From assembly GCA_036365455.1 (NCBI GenBank), contig JAWQUS010000020.1:4685001-4749000 (forward strand): DNA of 64,000 bases, in the 5' to 3' direction. Source of the stretch: Macrosoma leucophasiata (Eukaryota > Arthropoda > Insecta > Lepidoptera > Hedylidae). The notes under the pieces are model-generated. The model was not told where the DNA came from. It worked only from the letters and a program-made list of their open reading frames with translations, and did not search any database. The translations under genes were made by a program, and so were the position numbers. How positions within the stretch are numbered: position 1 is the stretch's first letter; every line of letters starts with the position of its first letter. Below, piece by piece: positions 53,891 to 63,055 of the stretch.

Positions 53891-53968
53891 TTGCACTTTG
53901 ACAGAGGGGAACAACTGCATAAGGCTCCCCTCCGGTCCACCGCGGCCGGTGGTCCGTGTTGCTCTATG
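53891..53968 (+). mobile_element. MITE D, right end only
   Basis: CACTTTGACAGAGGGGAACA to CCGTGTTGCTCTATG. Confidence 0.75.
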
Positions 53969-54138
53969 GTCAGCGAAGATGGAAGGGTGACTCCTGTGGT
54001 TCCTCGGCTTAGCACGTTGCGGGGATAGACATAAGCATTTAAACATACGATCACGCAGCGGTGCAACTTATACAACGTGCATCGGGAGGTGCGGTGCACG
54101 GTAGGAGTTGAAGGATGAGGTGGATGTACAGGACCTAT

Positions 54139-54570
54139 CAAGAAATATTGCACATTGGCCCTACGAAAGGGACAATCGGCTAGTTTCGACTTCATAGAGC
54201 ATTATCTCTGCTGCACACTATCTACGTAAACAGTGATAAAAAAAAATACGCTTACACTCACAGTCCCACATTAGGTATAAACCTGGGTCGTGGGTGCCGT
54301 TGTACAAATACAACACATACACAAACACCCAGATTTTTTTCCCGTTGCGGGGATCGAACCCGCGACCCTTCGAACCAAACGGTCATCTCACACCGCTGGA
54401 CTAACCGGGTCGTCGTCGTGATGGTCAGTTATTGGTCAAAACTTGATCAAAATGGTCGACAAACGTCATACAGGAAAGGTGCGAACGAGAGTTATCTCGT
54501 AGAGTGTTAACTCTACAGACCCGAAATAAGCCGAAGTCTCCTTCCTTAAGTCGATGTGCAACACTTCTTG
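54139..54570. mobile_element. MITE G with both ends, SINE F inside
   Basis: The left end CAAGAAATATTGCACAT is mirrored by the right end ATGTGCAACACTTCTTG. The inner part has TCGGCTAGTTTCGAC, GTAGAGTGTTAACTC. SINE F splits it at 54237. Confidence 0.75.
54238..54415 (-). mobile_element. tRNA-derived SINE F inside MITE G
   Basis: A-rich tail at the left, head at the right (GACGACCCGGTTAGTCCAGC on the minus strand, B box GGGTTCGATCCCCGCAAC). Confidence 0.8.
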
Positions 54571-54670
54571 TAATATGTGGATACTGTAATGTAAGAAAAA
54601 AGGAAAAAAGGAAAAATAAAACATTATTGCAAAAAAAAATCGACTTTTTAATCGCATCACTAAAAAGTTA

Positions 54671-54816
54671 CCCCCTTATTCATAAACGTACATTAGATAC
54701 GTTTTAGCTGTAGAATGCTTTGTCTTTGTCAGTTGCATTGTCAAATGTGCAGGATAGAAAAAGACAAAGGAGAGATTAGCAACACTTTAGCTAAAATACG
54801 TTTATGAATAAGGGGG
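54671..54816. mobile_element. 146-bp MITE with TTA duplication (PIF/Harbinger-like)
   Basis: CCCCCTTATTCATAAACGTA at the left and TACGTTTATGAATAAGGGGG at the right, 20 bp with no mismatch. TTA flanks at 54668-54670 and 54817-54819. Inside, TTTGTCTTTGTC and GACAAAG make a second small pair. Confidence 0.85.
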
Positions 54817-54819
54817 TTA

Positions 54820-55348
54820 AAATATAAGACTAAGTACAAATTTAGTCCCAAATGTTCTAAATATTATTTAGAAGTATTTTTAATGTACACTTTTTCATTA
54901 GAAAGTCATCGCCATATTTTTCATTTAACGTTATCAAATACCCAATTGATTTTTGTATATTCAGCAAATTCACTGAAAAGATTGTGTTACATCTTTAATC
55001 AAAATTTACGATGAATCCAATGAACTGAAACATTACTAGTTATGTCGTTATCCAGTGAATGTCAACATTATCACATTTCTTTTTGTAATTTGAATGAGTA
55101 ATAATATTTTTTCAAATTAATCCAATTAGGTAAATGCAAGCTTTGAAGTACATAAAGCCAACACCCATACAGTTTTTACAATAGCCTGTATGGCATGCAG
55201 TTGTCTGATTTTTTAATTGTAACACTGTTGTATTATTGCACTAGGTTATTATGAGCTCTGCAGGTTAATTGTGGAAAAAAATTGTATATTATTTATTATT
55301 CGCTGGTTACGTTTTGACATATATAAAAGGTACCTACAGTCAACAATA
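54820..55348. other. Unassigned AT-rich DNA
   Basis: Nothing was recognised. Confidence 0.45.
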
Positions 55349-55403
55349 AAATTGCACATCGAGCCTACGAAAGAAATAATCGGATAGTTTCGAATTCGCC
55401 TTT
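55349..55403. mobile_element. MITE G, left tip
   Basis: AAATTGCACATCGAGCCTAC and AATAATCGGATAGTTTCGAA only. Confidence 0.6.
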
Positions 55404-55734
55404 GTTGTGTTTTTTGAAAATTCTGTTTATGTTTGAAGTACGACACTTCTACCTAACAATTTTCTGAAATCTATGTAATAGCCGCTTGGAAAATTTCTAT
55501 CACATCACAAACGTAGATACAACAGAGGTTTCATGCTTTATATGCATTTCAGATAACACTATCATCTTAATAATCTGTACAGAAACGTACAGAACTTGCA
55601 AAGAGTACATTATCTATACTGGAGAACTTGCGTCATGCTTCTGAGCTTGTGACAGTTATACAAAAAATGAAATCGACTAATCTTTTGGTACTTATTTAAT
55701 AAATTTGGTGTTTCAAATAAAGTGAGTGTAAAAA
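55404..55734 (+). promoter_or_regulatory. Upstream region of the putative exon
   Basis: These 330 bases lack any repeat family, unlike most of the window. If the exon at 55735 is real, the 5-prime UTR and probably the promoter lie here or further upstream. I see no TATA box at a convincing distance. A second GTGAGTG at 55722 could be an alternative donor, which would make the ATG region intronic. Confidence 0.3.
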
Positions 55735-55824
55735 ATGACGGCTATAGACGATTTGCCCAGCGTAAATTCATTCTTCGGTATTGATTTAAAGACGGGGTCT
55801 ATGATAATTGCTGCTATGGGACTT
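55735..55824 (+). CDS. First coding exon of a probable small membrane protein
   Basis: ATG at 55735 (context GTAAAAAATGAC) opens a 30-codon frame starting MTAIDDLPSVNSFFG, then IDLKTGSMIIAAMGL, which runs into GTGAGT, a perfect splice donor (phase 0). Acidic N-terminus, then a FFG-x-DLKTG motif and the start of a hydrophobic helix: this resembles the N-termini of insect small four-helix membrane proteins of unknown function, in which CC/FF-x-x-DL-x-TG precedes the first helix. That resemblance is from memory. No further exon was found in the 8.2 kb downstream; lepidopteran introns of this size full of transposons are common. A chance frame is possible but start, donor and motif together make it unlikely. 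Confidence 0.55.
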
Positions 55825-56149
55825 GTGAGTGTTTTTTACCGTTTGCATTCTATGCATTGATTTCGAAAATTGCTCGTAGTTATTTTCGAAATCATTGATC
55901 AGATTTTTTGTATGTGAAGTGAATTACTTTGATCACTTGTACTAGATCATTCTGTGAGACAGAAATCACTTCTTTAAGCCTATATCTTTAAAGGGAAAAA
56001 AAGATCCAGACGAATTAAGAACCTCTTCTTTTTTTGAAGTCGGTTAAAAACAGAACACTTATAGAATCATTTTGTTATCAGTCTGTCTGTCTGTCTCTGA
56101 ACGCGACGAATGGGATAACTCAACGGCCCAGATTGCCCTTCATGCGGTT
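55825..56149 (+). other. Presumed start of intron 1
   Basis: It starts at the GTGAGT donor. 55880-55900 contains a small inverted repeat (TTATTTTCGAAATCATTGATC with ATTGATTTCGAAAAT). A GTCTGTCTGTCTGTC run lies at 56080. No coding sequence. Confidence 0.4.
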
Positions 56150-56320
56150 TAAGAGTGGCACGGCGTGGTACGGCATAGCAAGAGGCGGCACTGAAGTATG
56201 CCGAATATACACCGAAATGTCATGTGGTACGCCGCGGGATGCCACGGCAGACCGTGGTACATCGCGGGATGCTGCGGCATGCCGTGGTACGTTGCATCAT
56301 CCCGCGGGACGCTTAGGCCT
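56150..56320. repeat. G+C-rich cluster of GTGGTAC / CGCGGGATGC repeats
   Basis: Units TGTGGTACGCCGCGGGATGC, CGTGGTACATCGCGGGATGC and CGTGGTACGTTGCATCATCC repeat every ~45 bases with palindromic GCGGCATGCCG cores. 56400-56720 is also rich in CGTCGCG motifs and hairpins (GAACGTG...CACGTTC at 56401). The nature is unknown; it may be one diverged element. Confidence 0.6.
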
Positions 56321-56804
56321 CTTCGTAATAAATGATGTAATTTTGTTGCTAGTAAGTCTTTGAGATGAAAATCAGATCTTGTGGCACGAAGATAGATGAA
56401 CGAACGTGTTTTGACACGTTCCTTCGTTGAGGGCGACGCGTCGCGGCAGCCCCCAGAGTCCGCACAGAATAATGTTCTGTGTTCAGAAAAATTAGTACAA
56501 AATGTTGCGGCATACCGCAGAACAGACCGATCTACACGTCAGTTTTCGGCGAGACGCGACGTAATGCGTACTTGTTTTGTGGGCGACCAGACGAGTCTAA
56601 AATAATGAGCATGTACTGTATTTCTCTATAATTCGAGAAGTTATGACTGAAATCACGTGGTAGCGTCGCGTCGCATTCGTCGCTCAAGCAGGACACCGCG
56701 TAAGAACAAATTGATCGTTAATAATTATAGGTCGAATTTATTTTTCCCTGTTTGATTTAACCGCTTCGGAATCGGTGAACGGCATCCTTTGATAACTAGT
56801 GGTA

Positions 56805-56870
56805 AAAAGCGGCTGGACTAGTTATCATGAGGTCGCAGGTTCAATTTCTGCAAGAAGTCAAATTTTAGTT
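56805..56870 (+). repeat. tRNA-like fragment
   Basis: AAGCGGCTGGACTAGTTATC, ATGAGGTCGCAGGTTCAAT and TCTGCAAGAAGTCAAATTTT. The T-arm region (GGTTCAATTTC) and GTCAAATTT link it to 50829-50893; the D arm is missing. Confidence 0.5.
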
Positions 56871-57239
56871 TTCCTTCTCTTTATTTCCATATTCCCAAAA
56901 ACAACGGATTCCAAGCCGGCAGAAGTAAAAACTTGAACGTTAACGTTGTGCATTTTTATTTATGTTTTTGTACAGTTAGGCAGTTTATGTATTGTATAGG
57001 AATTGCTTTAATTACTTATCAGAATAAAAGTACTATCATTTATGTATTAAAATATATTCATATAATTATTCAATATTCATTTATTGCTCTATTGAACACA
57101 AACTTGTCAATTTTTATTGCATTAAAAATTTTACACTACACAACTGTTACCTTTACATTAACAATTACAATTCAGCAGCACGCAGTAACACAAACCCACG
57201 CAAATTCGCGCAAGCGCCCTACGCCGCCTATTGGATTTA
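56871..57239. other. Unassigned AT-rich DNA
   Basis: The 121-codon frame beginning at 56933 is low complexity and runs into element Q; I do not accept it as a gene. Confidence 0.45.
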
Positions 57240-57601
57240 TTACACGGCACGGTATTCAGGGTACGATAGCAAGGGTCTGTGTGTGTAATAACATTTAGGA
57301 CGGTAGGGCCCTAATTAGGGCGACCGGAGCGGCTCGGTCTAACTACACACAGTACAAATATGAACAGTATGGAAACTACGCAAAAAACGTTCAAAACGGC
57401 ACACTCACACAAACATGCGTATCGACGCTCGAGTAGCGAGTGACTCGGAGCTGCAGCATCGCGAGCACCGCTTAGGGGCCTTAGGGGCCTTAGGGGCGCA
57501 TGTTTGTCTGATTGCGCCGTTTCAACGTTTTGTACGTAGTTTCCGTACTGTTCATATTTGTACTGTGACTGAGTTAGGGGCCTGTCGACCGCATAGTGTA
57601 A
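57240..57601 (+). mobile_element. Element Q, second copy
   Basis: The left end is TTACACGGCACGGTATTCAG; the right end (GTCGACCGCATAGTGTAA) is shortened compared with 43540. The inner inverted pair GAACAGTATGGAAACTAC / GTAGTTTCCGTACTGTTC is clear. A unit CTTAGGGGC is repeated three times at 57471-57498. Confidence 0.75.
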
Positions 57602-58368
57602 CGATCTACTCTCCCTCCGCCTTACAAATTTTCGATCAGGTCACGTGTCCTGAAGCGAGTTAACATTTTCACCCATCACATAAAAATTCAATAAAAATAC
57701 GGCACTTTTTCTTTAGTTTGTAGAATAAAACATGCGTATGAAAAACGGCTGAAAGTTACTCTTACTCACAAAATCTTATCCAATCAAAGTATAACAATTC
57801 GTAACAAACATAATGTAAACCTTATTAAAACGCAATAATATTTCGAACGAAACATTTCTAGACATCATACTTTGAATCCTTTGTGATTTTATGCCTTCCC
57901 ACGGTCGTAATATCAAGGCAGCCCACTGGTACAGCGTTGGGCCTAAGTACACTTACTACGTCATTCAAGAATTCACGAGAGGAAAATAAATACGCAGAAT
58001 TATTACGAACGAAGTGGGCGACTATCTTTTAGGGATAAAGGAAAAATAATTGCTGGATAAACCCGTTCTCATATTCCTAAATTACAACTCCTGTAGTACG
58101 TTCGTGTATTATCCCACTCAAATATGACCCGTTTGCTTGCGTCACGGCTCTGGGTAAGTTTCTTTTGATGTTGGGGCTTTGGGATGTTGGCCCAACATTG
58201 GTCTATCGCAGTGGGCGTAGATTGTGGCCGTAATTAAATCTGGCGTCCTACCGTAAGAGGACGTTATGTAAAATTAGACTGGGATTGTTATGGATTCAAA
58301 ATGAATTAAAGAGGTGTACTTTGCCAGTTTCTGTCTGTAGATCGCCATCATTATAATTTTATAGTATA
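57602..58368. other. Unassigned DNA
   Basis: No gene or repeat family was recognised. Confidence 0.45.
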
Positions 58369-58942
58369 CTAGCTGTCCCCGCGACTTCGTCCGCGTAAGA
58401 ACTTATGATTGTTCAGTATCTGCCCGGACGAAGTCGTGGGTGAAGCTAGTATTAAAGTAGCTTAAGTTATTCCTTATTACATCAGCTTTCTGCCAGTGAA
58501 AGTCCCGTCAAAATCGGACCAGCTGTTCCCAAGATTAGCCCCGCCAAACAGACAGACAGACAGACAAAAATTGTAAAAAAATGTAATTGTTTGTATATTT
58601 GTACAGATAAGGATTAATCTTACAGAGAAATTTCGTTCTGTGTTTAAAAGAGGACTATATAATCTTATTGTATGTATGGATGTATGGACATAAAAGTAAG
58701 TTACTAATAACATAACATCAGCTATCTGCGAGTGAAACTCCCGTCAAAATCAGTCCAGCCGTTCCCAAGATTAGCCCCGCCAAACAGATAGACAGACAAA
58801 AATTGTAAAAAATTTATTTTTGGTATATGCAGGTACCGTGTATACCACGTATACCACGAATGGACACATACATATGCAATTAGTAAACAGCGGTTATTTT
58901 AATATTACAAACAGACACTCCAATTTTATTTATTTGTATAGA
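58369..58942 (-). mobile_element. Helitron with both ends and an internal repeat
   Basis: CTAGCTGTCCCCGCGACTTC after A at the left; TATTTGTATAGA before T at the right. Two units with CATCAGCTTTCTGCCAGTGA / CATCAGCTATCTGCGAGTGA each end in CCAAGATTAGCCCCGCCAAA. Confidence 0.8.
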
Positions 58943-59058
58943 TTAGATACTTTAAGTATAAGTACCGATTTTTGTTTGTTCCTCAAACACGCTAAAGCCA
59001 CTTTACGGATTTCAATGAAATTTTGCATACAGGTAGAATATACATAACTACAATTTTT

Positions 59059-59345
59059 ACTGGTGGTAGAGCTCCAGTGACGGAGCTCGCGGGCGTAGGC
59101 ACCACCGCATTACCTGATTTACTTGCCGCTAAATGGTAGTGTTCAGCACTATCGTGTTTCGGTCAGGTGGTAATGTACGGCCCTGTAATTTCCGACACAG
59201 AGGCATAACACCTTAGGCCTCAGGAGTGGTAACGCATTTGCATTTTGACCTTGGTCTTTGTGTGGGTGTCTATAGGCTGCAGTCATCACTTAACATCAAT
59301 GTGAACTGCATGCTTGTTTGCCACTTTAATTACATTAAAAAAAAA
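59059..59345 (+). mobile_element. Element A, full length
   Basis: ACTGGTGGTAGAGCTCCAGT to CCACTTTAATTACATT plus A. It is very close to the copy at 11670 (both have CCTGATTTACTTGCCGC and CGCATTTGCATTTTGACC). Confidence 0.9.
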
Positions 59346-59592
59346 TGGATATTATACTTTATTCCGATCAATAATTCCTTAAGGAATTTTAGAGAAATAA
59401 TTCTTTGATGATAAAAATGTTGTCAATTATTATCGCTATTGCGTGTAACCGAACGTAGACGAGTAGGCAGATGAAAGCTGACGTCAGAAGGACTTATACC
59501 TATTGATTATTTTTATTCTTTAAATGTTTAAACCCCTAAGGCTTCTTATTTATTTTTAACAATTACAATACATTTATTCTTAGTCATAAAGA

Positions 59593-60101
59593 TAATACAT
59601 AAAAGACTATGAGTATGTTTCTAATATTGGCATATAATTATACAAGTTATAATAAATACCCCGCCCCCACATGTTTTTTTTTTTTTCTTTTTTTTATGTA
59701 ATGGAAGTGGCAAACAAGCATGCAGTTCACATTGATGTTAAGTGATGACTGCAGCCTATAGACACCCACACAAAGACCAAGGTCAAAATGCAGATGCGTT
59801 ACCACTCTTGAGGCCTAAGGTGTTATGCCTATGTGCCGGAAATTACAGGGCCGTACATTACCACCTGATCGGAACACGATAGTGTTGAACACTACCATTT
59901 AGCGGCAAGTATATTAGGTAATGCGGTGGTGCCTACGCCCGCGAGCTCCGTCACTGGAGCTCTACCACAGTAATATATAAAAGACTATGAGTATGTTTCT
60001 AATATTGGCATATAATTATACAAGTTATTAGAGTAGATCAAACTGTAATAATAATGTTACTAATATTATTTCGAAAGTCTGTGAACACACCGCCCCCACA
60101 T
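59593..60101. repeat. Long direct repeats on both sides of an element A copy
   Basis: 59593-59673 (TAATACATAAAAGACTATGA to CCGCCCCCACATG) is repeated at 59971-60101 (TAATATATAAAAGACTATGA to CCGCCCCCACATG). The right copy has ~50 extra bases before the CCGCCCCCAC block. They touch the ends of element A as a target duplication would. Confidence 0.85.
59674..59970 (-). mobile_element. Element A, full length, between long direct repeats
   Basis: T run of ~21 at 59674, 5-prime end GGAGCTCTACCACAG at 59970. Confidence 0.9.
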
Positions 60102-60359
60102 GTTACCAAGTGGGTTTATATTTATAGCGATAATACGAGCATTACGTACTATCGTACTATCGGCGTCGTGTGGCGGGTTGCTCACTTCCCTCTAAAATGG
60201 TCGAGGAGGGCAATGGCTGTCACATGCGTCATACTCGTGAACGGGTGCTGTTGGTGGGGACTGGTCTGTTCTGGTTTGCAGGAGCTACATCACATTTAGT
60301 GGATAGCAGTTTATTTGCATCTATGCTTTGGACGTTCACATTATTTGATTTTTCACGAT
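60102..60359. other. Short frames, uncertain
   Basis: A frame of 63 codons (60170-60361) ends just before the LINE-like UTR that follows, so it might be the degraded end of a LINE ORF. No motif supports this. Confidence 0.3.
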
Positions 60360-60722
60360 AATCTGTACTAGATTTAAGCTCTCATTTAAAAGAGCTCTTA
60401 CTGAGTTTGTTGGGTAGCGGAGTTCTTCTCAGTAGTGACTGCACTTGGAACTCTGCTAAGTGAATAACTTTGATCTTGACGAATAAGTTTTTCTTTTTCT
60501 TCATTTATCATCATTGAAGGAATTTAAAAATTTTGTGATTATTATGTTTTAACCAAGTAGTTTAAATTCTAATTCTTAATTTACTATTAATGTATGATTT
60601 TGCTTTTACTATATGTAATGGTTATTCACTCTAGGTATTTTATGATTTATTGACGTTTTGAAAGTATCTGTAAAGATCCATTCGAAATAAAAATATTTTC
60701 TATTTTTATTTCTATTTCTATC
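60360..60722 (+). mobile_element. Probable LINE 3-prime UTR
   Basis: GAGTTTGTTGGGTAGCGGAG, TTCTTCTCAGTAGTGACTGC, then ATCTGTAAAGATCCATTCG and a tail AAATAAAAATATTTTCTATT with TTTCTA repeats. Order and wording resemble the UTR of widespread lepidopteran LINEs, from memory. Confidence 0.45.
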
Positions 60723-60803
60723 GACCCTCAGGGGATATTGGGCGTTTGGGGGCACGGCTCCACCAACAGGGTACGGGCAATGGTAATAAAGGTTTCATGT
60801 TTT

Positions 60804-61010
60804 AACTGCCTCGTTGGCTTAGTGATCACAATCCCGATGGTGAAGCCAGAGGTCCTGGGTTCGATCCCCAGGTCGGGAAAATCTGTTGATCAAACGAGTG
60901 TGAGGTTTTTCTGTCCAAAACTTCCCAGTAGTAATCCGGAGTCTGATCGTGTCATGGAGAGCGCGTAAAGCCGTCGGTCCTGAGCCCAACCTCTTTCCGG
61001 TCGTGTCGGA
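60804..61010 (+). mobile_element. tRNA-derived SINE E, cut by MITE D
   Basis: ACTGCCTCGTTGGCTTAGTG (A box) and CCTGGGTTCGATCCCCAGGT (perfect T arm and B box). The end GCGCGTAAAGCCGTCGGTCC is shared with the body of SINE C. MITE D begins at 61011; the continuation is not visible beyond 61332. Confidence 0.8.
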
Positions 61011-61324
61011 CATAGAGCAACACGGAGGGGAGTAGCCATATGGAGGTTTTCTCCTCTGTCAAAGAACAAGACCAAATGATGTAACGCCTGTCGCCTAGAT
61101 GTTTAACCCTTAAATGGACGATTTTTGTTTGTGTATTTTGTTAAAGTCAAGGTGTGAGTTTCGTAGTAATAGACGATTTTTGTAGTGTGCGTGTGTGTCG
61201 CACGCATTGCCCACCGCACAAATTAACAGACTATTTTGCATCGGTAATACACGCTATGGCTACTCCCCTCCAGTCCAATAGAGCAACGCGGTCCTCCGCG
61301 ACCGGTGGACCGCGTTGCTCTATG
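61011..61324 (-). mobile_element. MITE D with an 8-bp duplication and a second small palindrome
   Basis: CATAGAGCAACACGGAGGGG to CGCGTTGCTCTATG. GTGTCGGA flanks at 61003-61010 and 61325-61332. Near the right end AATAGAGCAACGCGGTCC...GGACCGCGTTGCTCTAT (61277-61322) is a self-contained palindrome made of the terminal repeat. Confidence 0.85.
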
Positions 61325-61332
61325 GTGTCGGA

Positions 61333-61762
61333 TTGCCGTTCCATCGGGCTATGAGAGTGAGGGAATGGAGCGCATCTGTATTTGCACATACACTTGTACA
61401 TTATAATAACTCCCGCTCAGTTGGCTTAGCTTCCATTAGGACTGGCCGCCGTGGCCGAAATTCGTTCTGGAGGATATTATTATTTTTTAAAGGTTTCAAA
61501 TTTGTAATAAACATAATTATCCCAGTACATATTGCTAATGAAATTATAATTGAAAAACTGCTTAATTTTAGGCAACTTTCATTCATGTCAAACCCACAGA
61601 TCACCCCCAATAGATACCGCATTAGTCAATATTTGTTCGGAGCCGTGTTCACCGTTTTTGAGGTACGCGGGTGTTGCGGGAGACGTAACTAAAGCGCTGT
61701 GATTGGCTGCTGAAATTGGAGACTTGGCCCGCCCCATACGCCCACTCATTGAGCTGGGAAGC
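61333..61762. other. Mixed DNA, possible LINE tip
   Basis: 61405-61480 (TCAGTTGGCTTAGCTTCCAT, GTGGCCGAAATTCGTTCTGG, AGGATATTATTATT) looks like a LINE end with an ATT tail. 61690-61720 has GTGATTGGCTGCTGAAATTGG (a CCAAT-type motif in reverse). Confidence 0.35.
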
Positions 61763-61783
61763 TATCGATATTTCTTATCGATA
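61763..61783. promoter_or_regulatory. Two TATCGATA motifs five bases apart
   Basis: TATCGATA at 61763-61770 and 61776-61783. TATCGATA is the DRE octamer bound by DREF in Drosophila, common in promoters of housekeeping and cell-cycle genes. Two complete palindromic copies in 21 bases, next to a locally G+C-rich stretch with ATTGG, suggest a promoter. No gene was seen beside it. Confidence 0.4.
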
Positions 61784-62419
61784 TTTTTTCCACATTTAAA
61801 GATAATTCAGCAGAACTTGGTAAATACAGTTGTCAGTAATTGGAAATAATATAATCATAATTTCAGAAATAGGTAAATTAAAATATTATATCATTTGAGT
61901 AGGTAAATAAAAACGCATAAATTTAATGCCAATAAAGTATTTATTTTACGTTATAACTTAAAAGTATAGGTAACTTTAAATGTTTGTCAGGCCATCGCGC
62001 ATGTACATCACAGCGGATTATGATTATTTATTAAAATATCATTTAAATAGGCCACTTTAAAGCATCTCTTAAATTATAACAATTGTACGGAAAAGAGAAG
62101 TTCCAAATTGGGCCCGTACCTTGTACACTATATCAAAAGTTAGAGAAAAATACGCAAAATAATGGAAAAATACTCTAAAAATTATTTGAATCGTAGTTTT
62201 TTTGTCGGAAATATTTATTTAACGTAATTTTTGTATGACAGGAATATGTTGCCATATTGCTACTATGACATTCTTGTTCAGAAATATACTTACGACGATT
62301 AATTGAAGATTAAATAAGCGATTTGAATAGCTGAAAATGATTCAGTATTTTATGTTTCATCTCTCAATAAAGTGTACATGGTGCGGGCCCAAGCTCCATA
62401 CATTTTGGAACGTCTCCTT
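61784..62419. other. Unassigned AT-rich DNA
   Basis: No coding exon was recognised on either strand downstream of the paired TATCGATA motifs. Confidence 0.4.
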
Positions 62420-62745
62420 TTATACAAACGCTTAAAATCTGGTTACCTATTACATAGACATCAATCAGTGACGTGTATTTACACACGTACTTATCAACAT
62501 ATTTTTTTTTTAGAATTAAATAAAAAAATAGGAAATTAGTGGTAGAGCTTACTTAACGAACTCAAGATCAGTCTCGAACTCGATCAGCACCTCCGCATTA
62601 TATATTTTACCTGCTGCTAAGGTGATAGTGGTAATGTATGGTAGTTGAGCCAGAGAATGTGTAACAATAATACGAATGGACACTTCGACATTCCGCCTGA
62701 TTTCCCCGCCTCACCCAACCTCCCTCCTCTTTTGCCAAAGGAATG
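62420..62745. mobile_element. Two MITE M pieces in opposite directions
   Basis: 62424-62495 is sense (ACAAACGCTTAAAATCTGG, CATCAATCAGTGACGTG). 62668-62745 is antisense (GAATGGACACTTCGACATTC, TTTCCCCGCCTCACCC). A diverged element A lies between. Confidence 0.6.
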
Positions 62746-63055
62746 GTATTATACATTTATAGGTATGATACATTTTGTATTTACTTACTTGTAGTTATAA
62801 CGCTATTGTGTTCGGTGGTAATGTACGGTGAAAGAGCTCCAATGAACAAGCTCGAACGCGTGAACAGCTACATGTTTTACCATTTGACCTGCCAAGTGGT
62901 TATCGGTTTTCTCCAATGTAAACCGTTATCATGTTCGGGATAGGTTATATACTGTGGTAGAGCTTCAGTAATGCAGCTTCAGGGCGTACGATCACCACCG
63001 CATTTCCTAATTTACATTTCACTAAATGGTACCTAACGATAATATGTAAGCAATG
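62536..63055 (+). mobile_element. Three decayed element A 5-prime pieces
   Basis: 62536-62660 (AGTGGTAGAGCTTACTTAAC, CACCTCCGCATTATA), 62800-62860 (GTAATGTACGG, GAAAGAGCTCCAATGAAC) and 62951-63050 (ACTGTGGTAGAGCTTCAGTA, ATCACCACCGCATTTCC). All are strongly diverged. Confidence 0.55.

Noticed and set aside
56933..57298. 121-codon frame with hydrophobic content as the second exon of the 55735 gene
   Set aside because: It is low complexity, reads into element Q, and has no acceptor or motif that continues the first exon.
61315..61692. 125-codon frame as a gene
   Set aside because: It starts in MITE D and crosses a LINE-like tip; composition is that of random AT-rich DNA.
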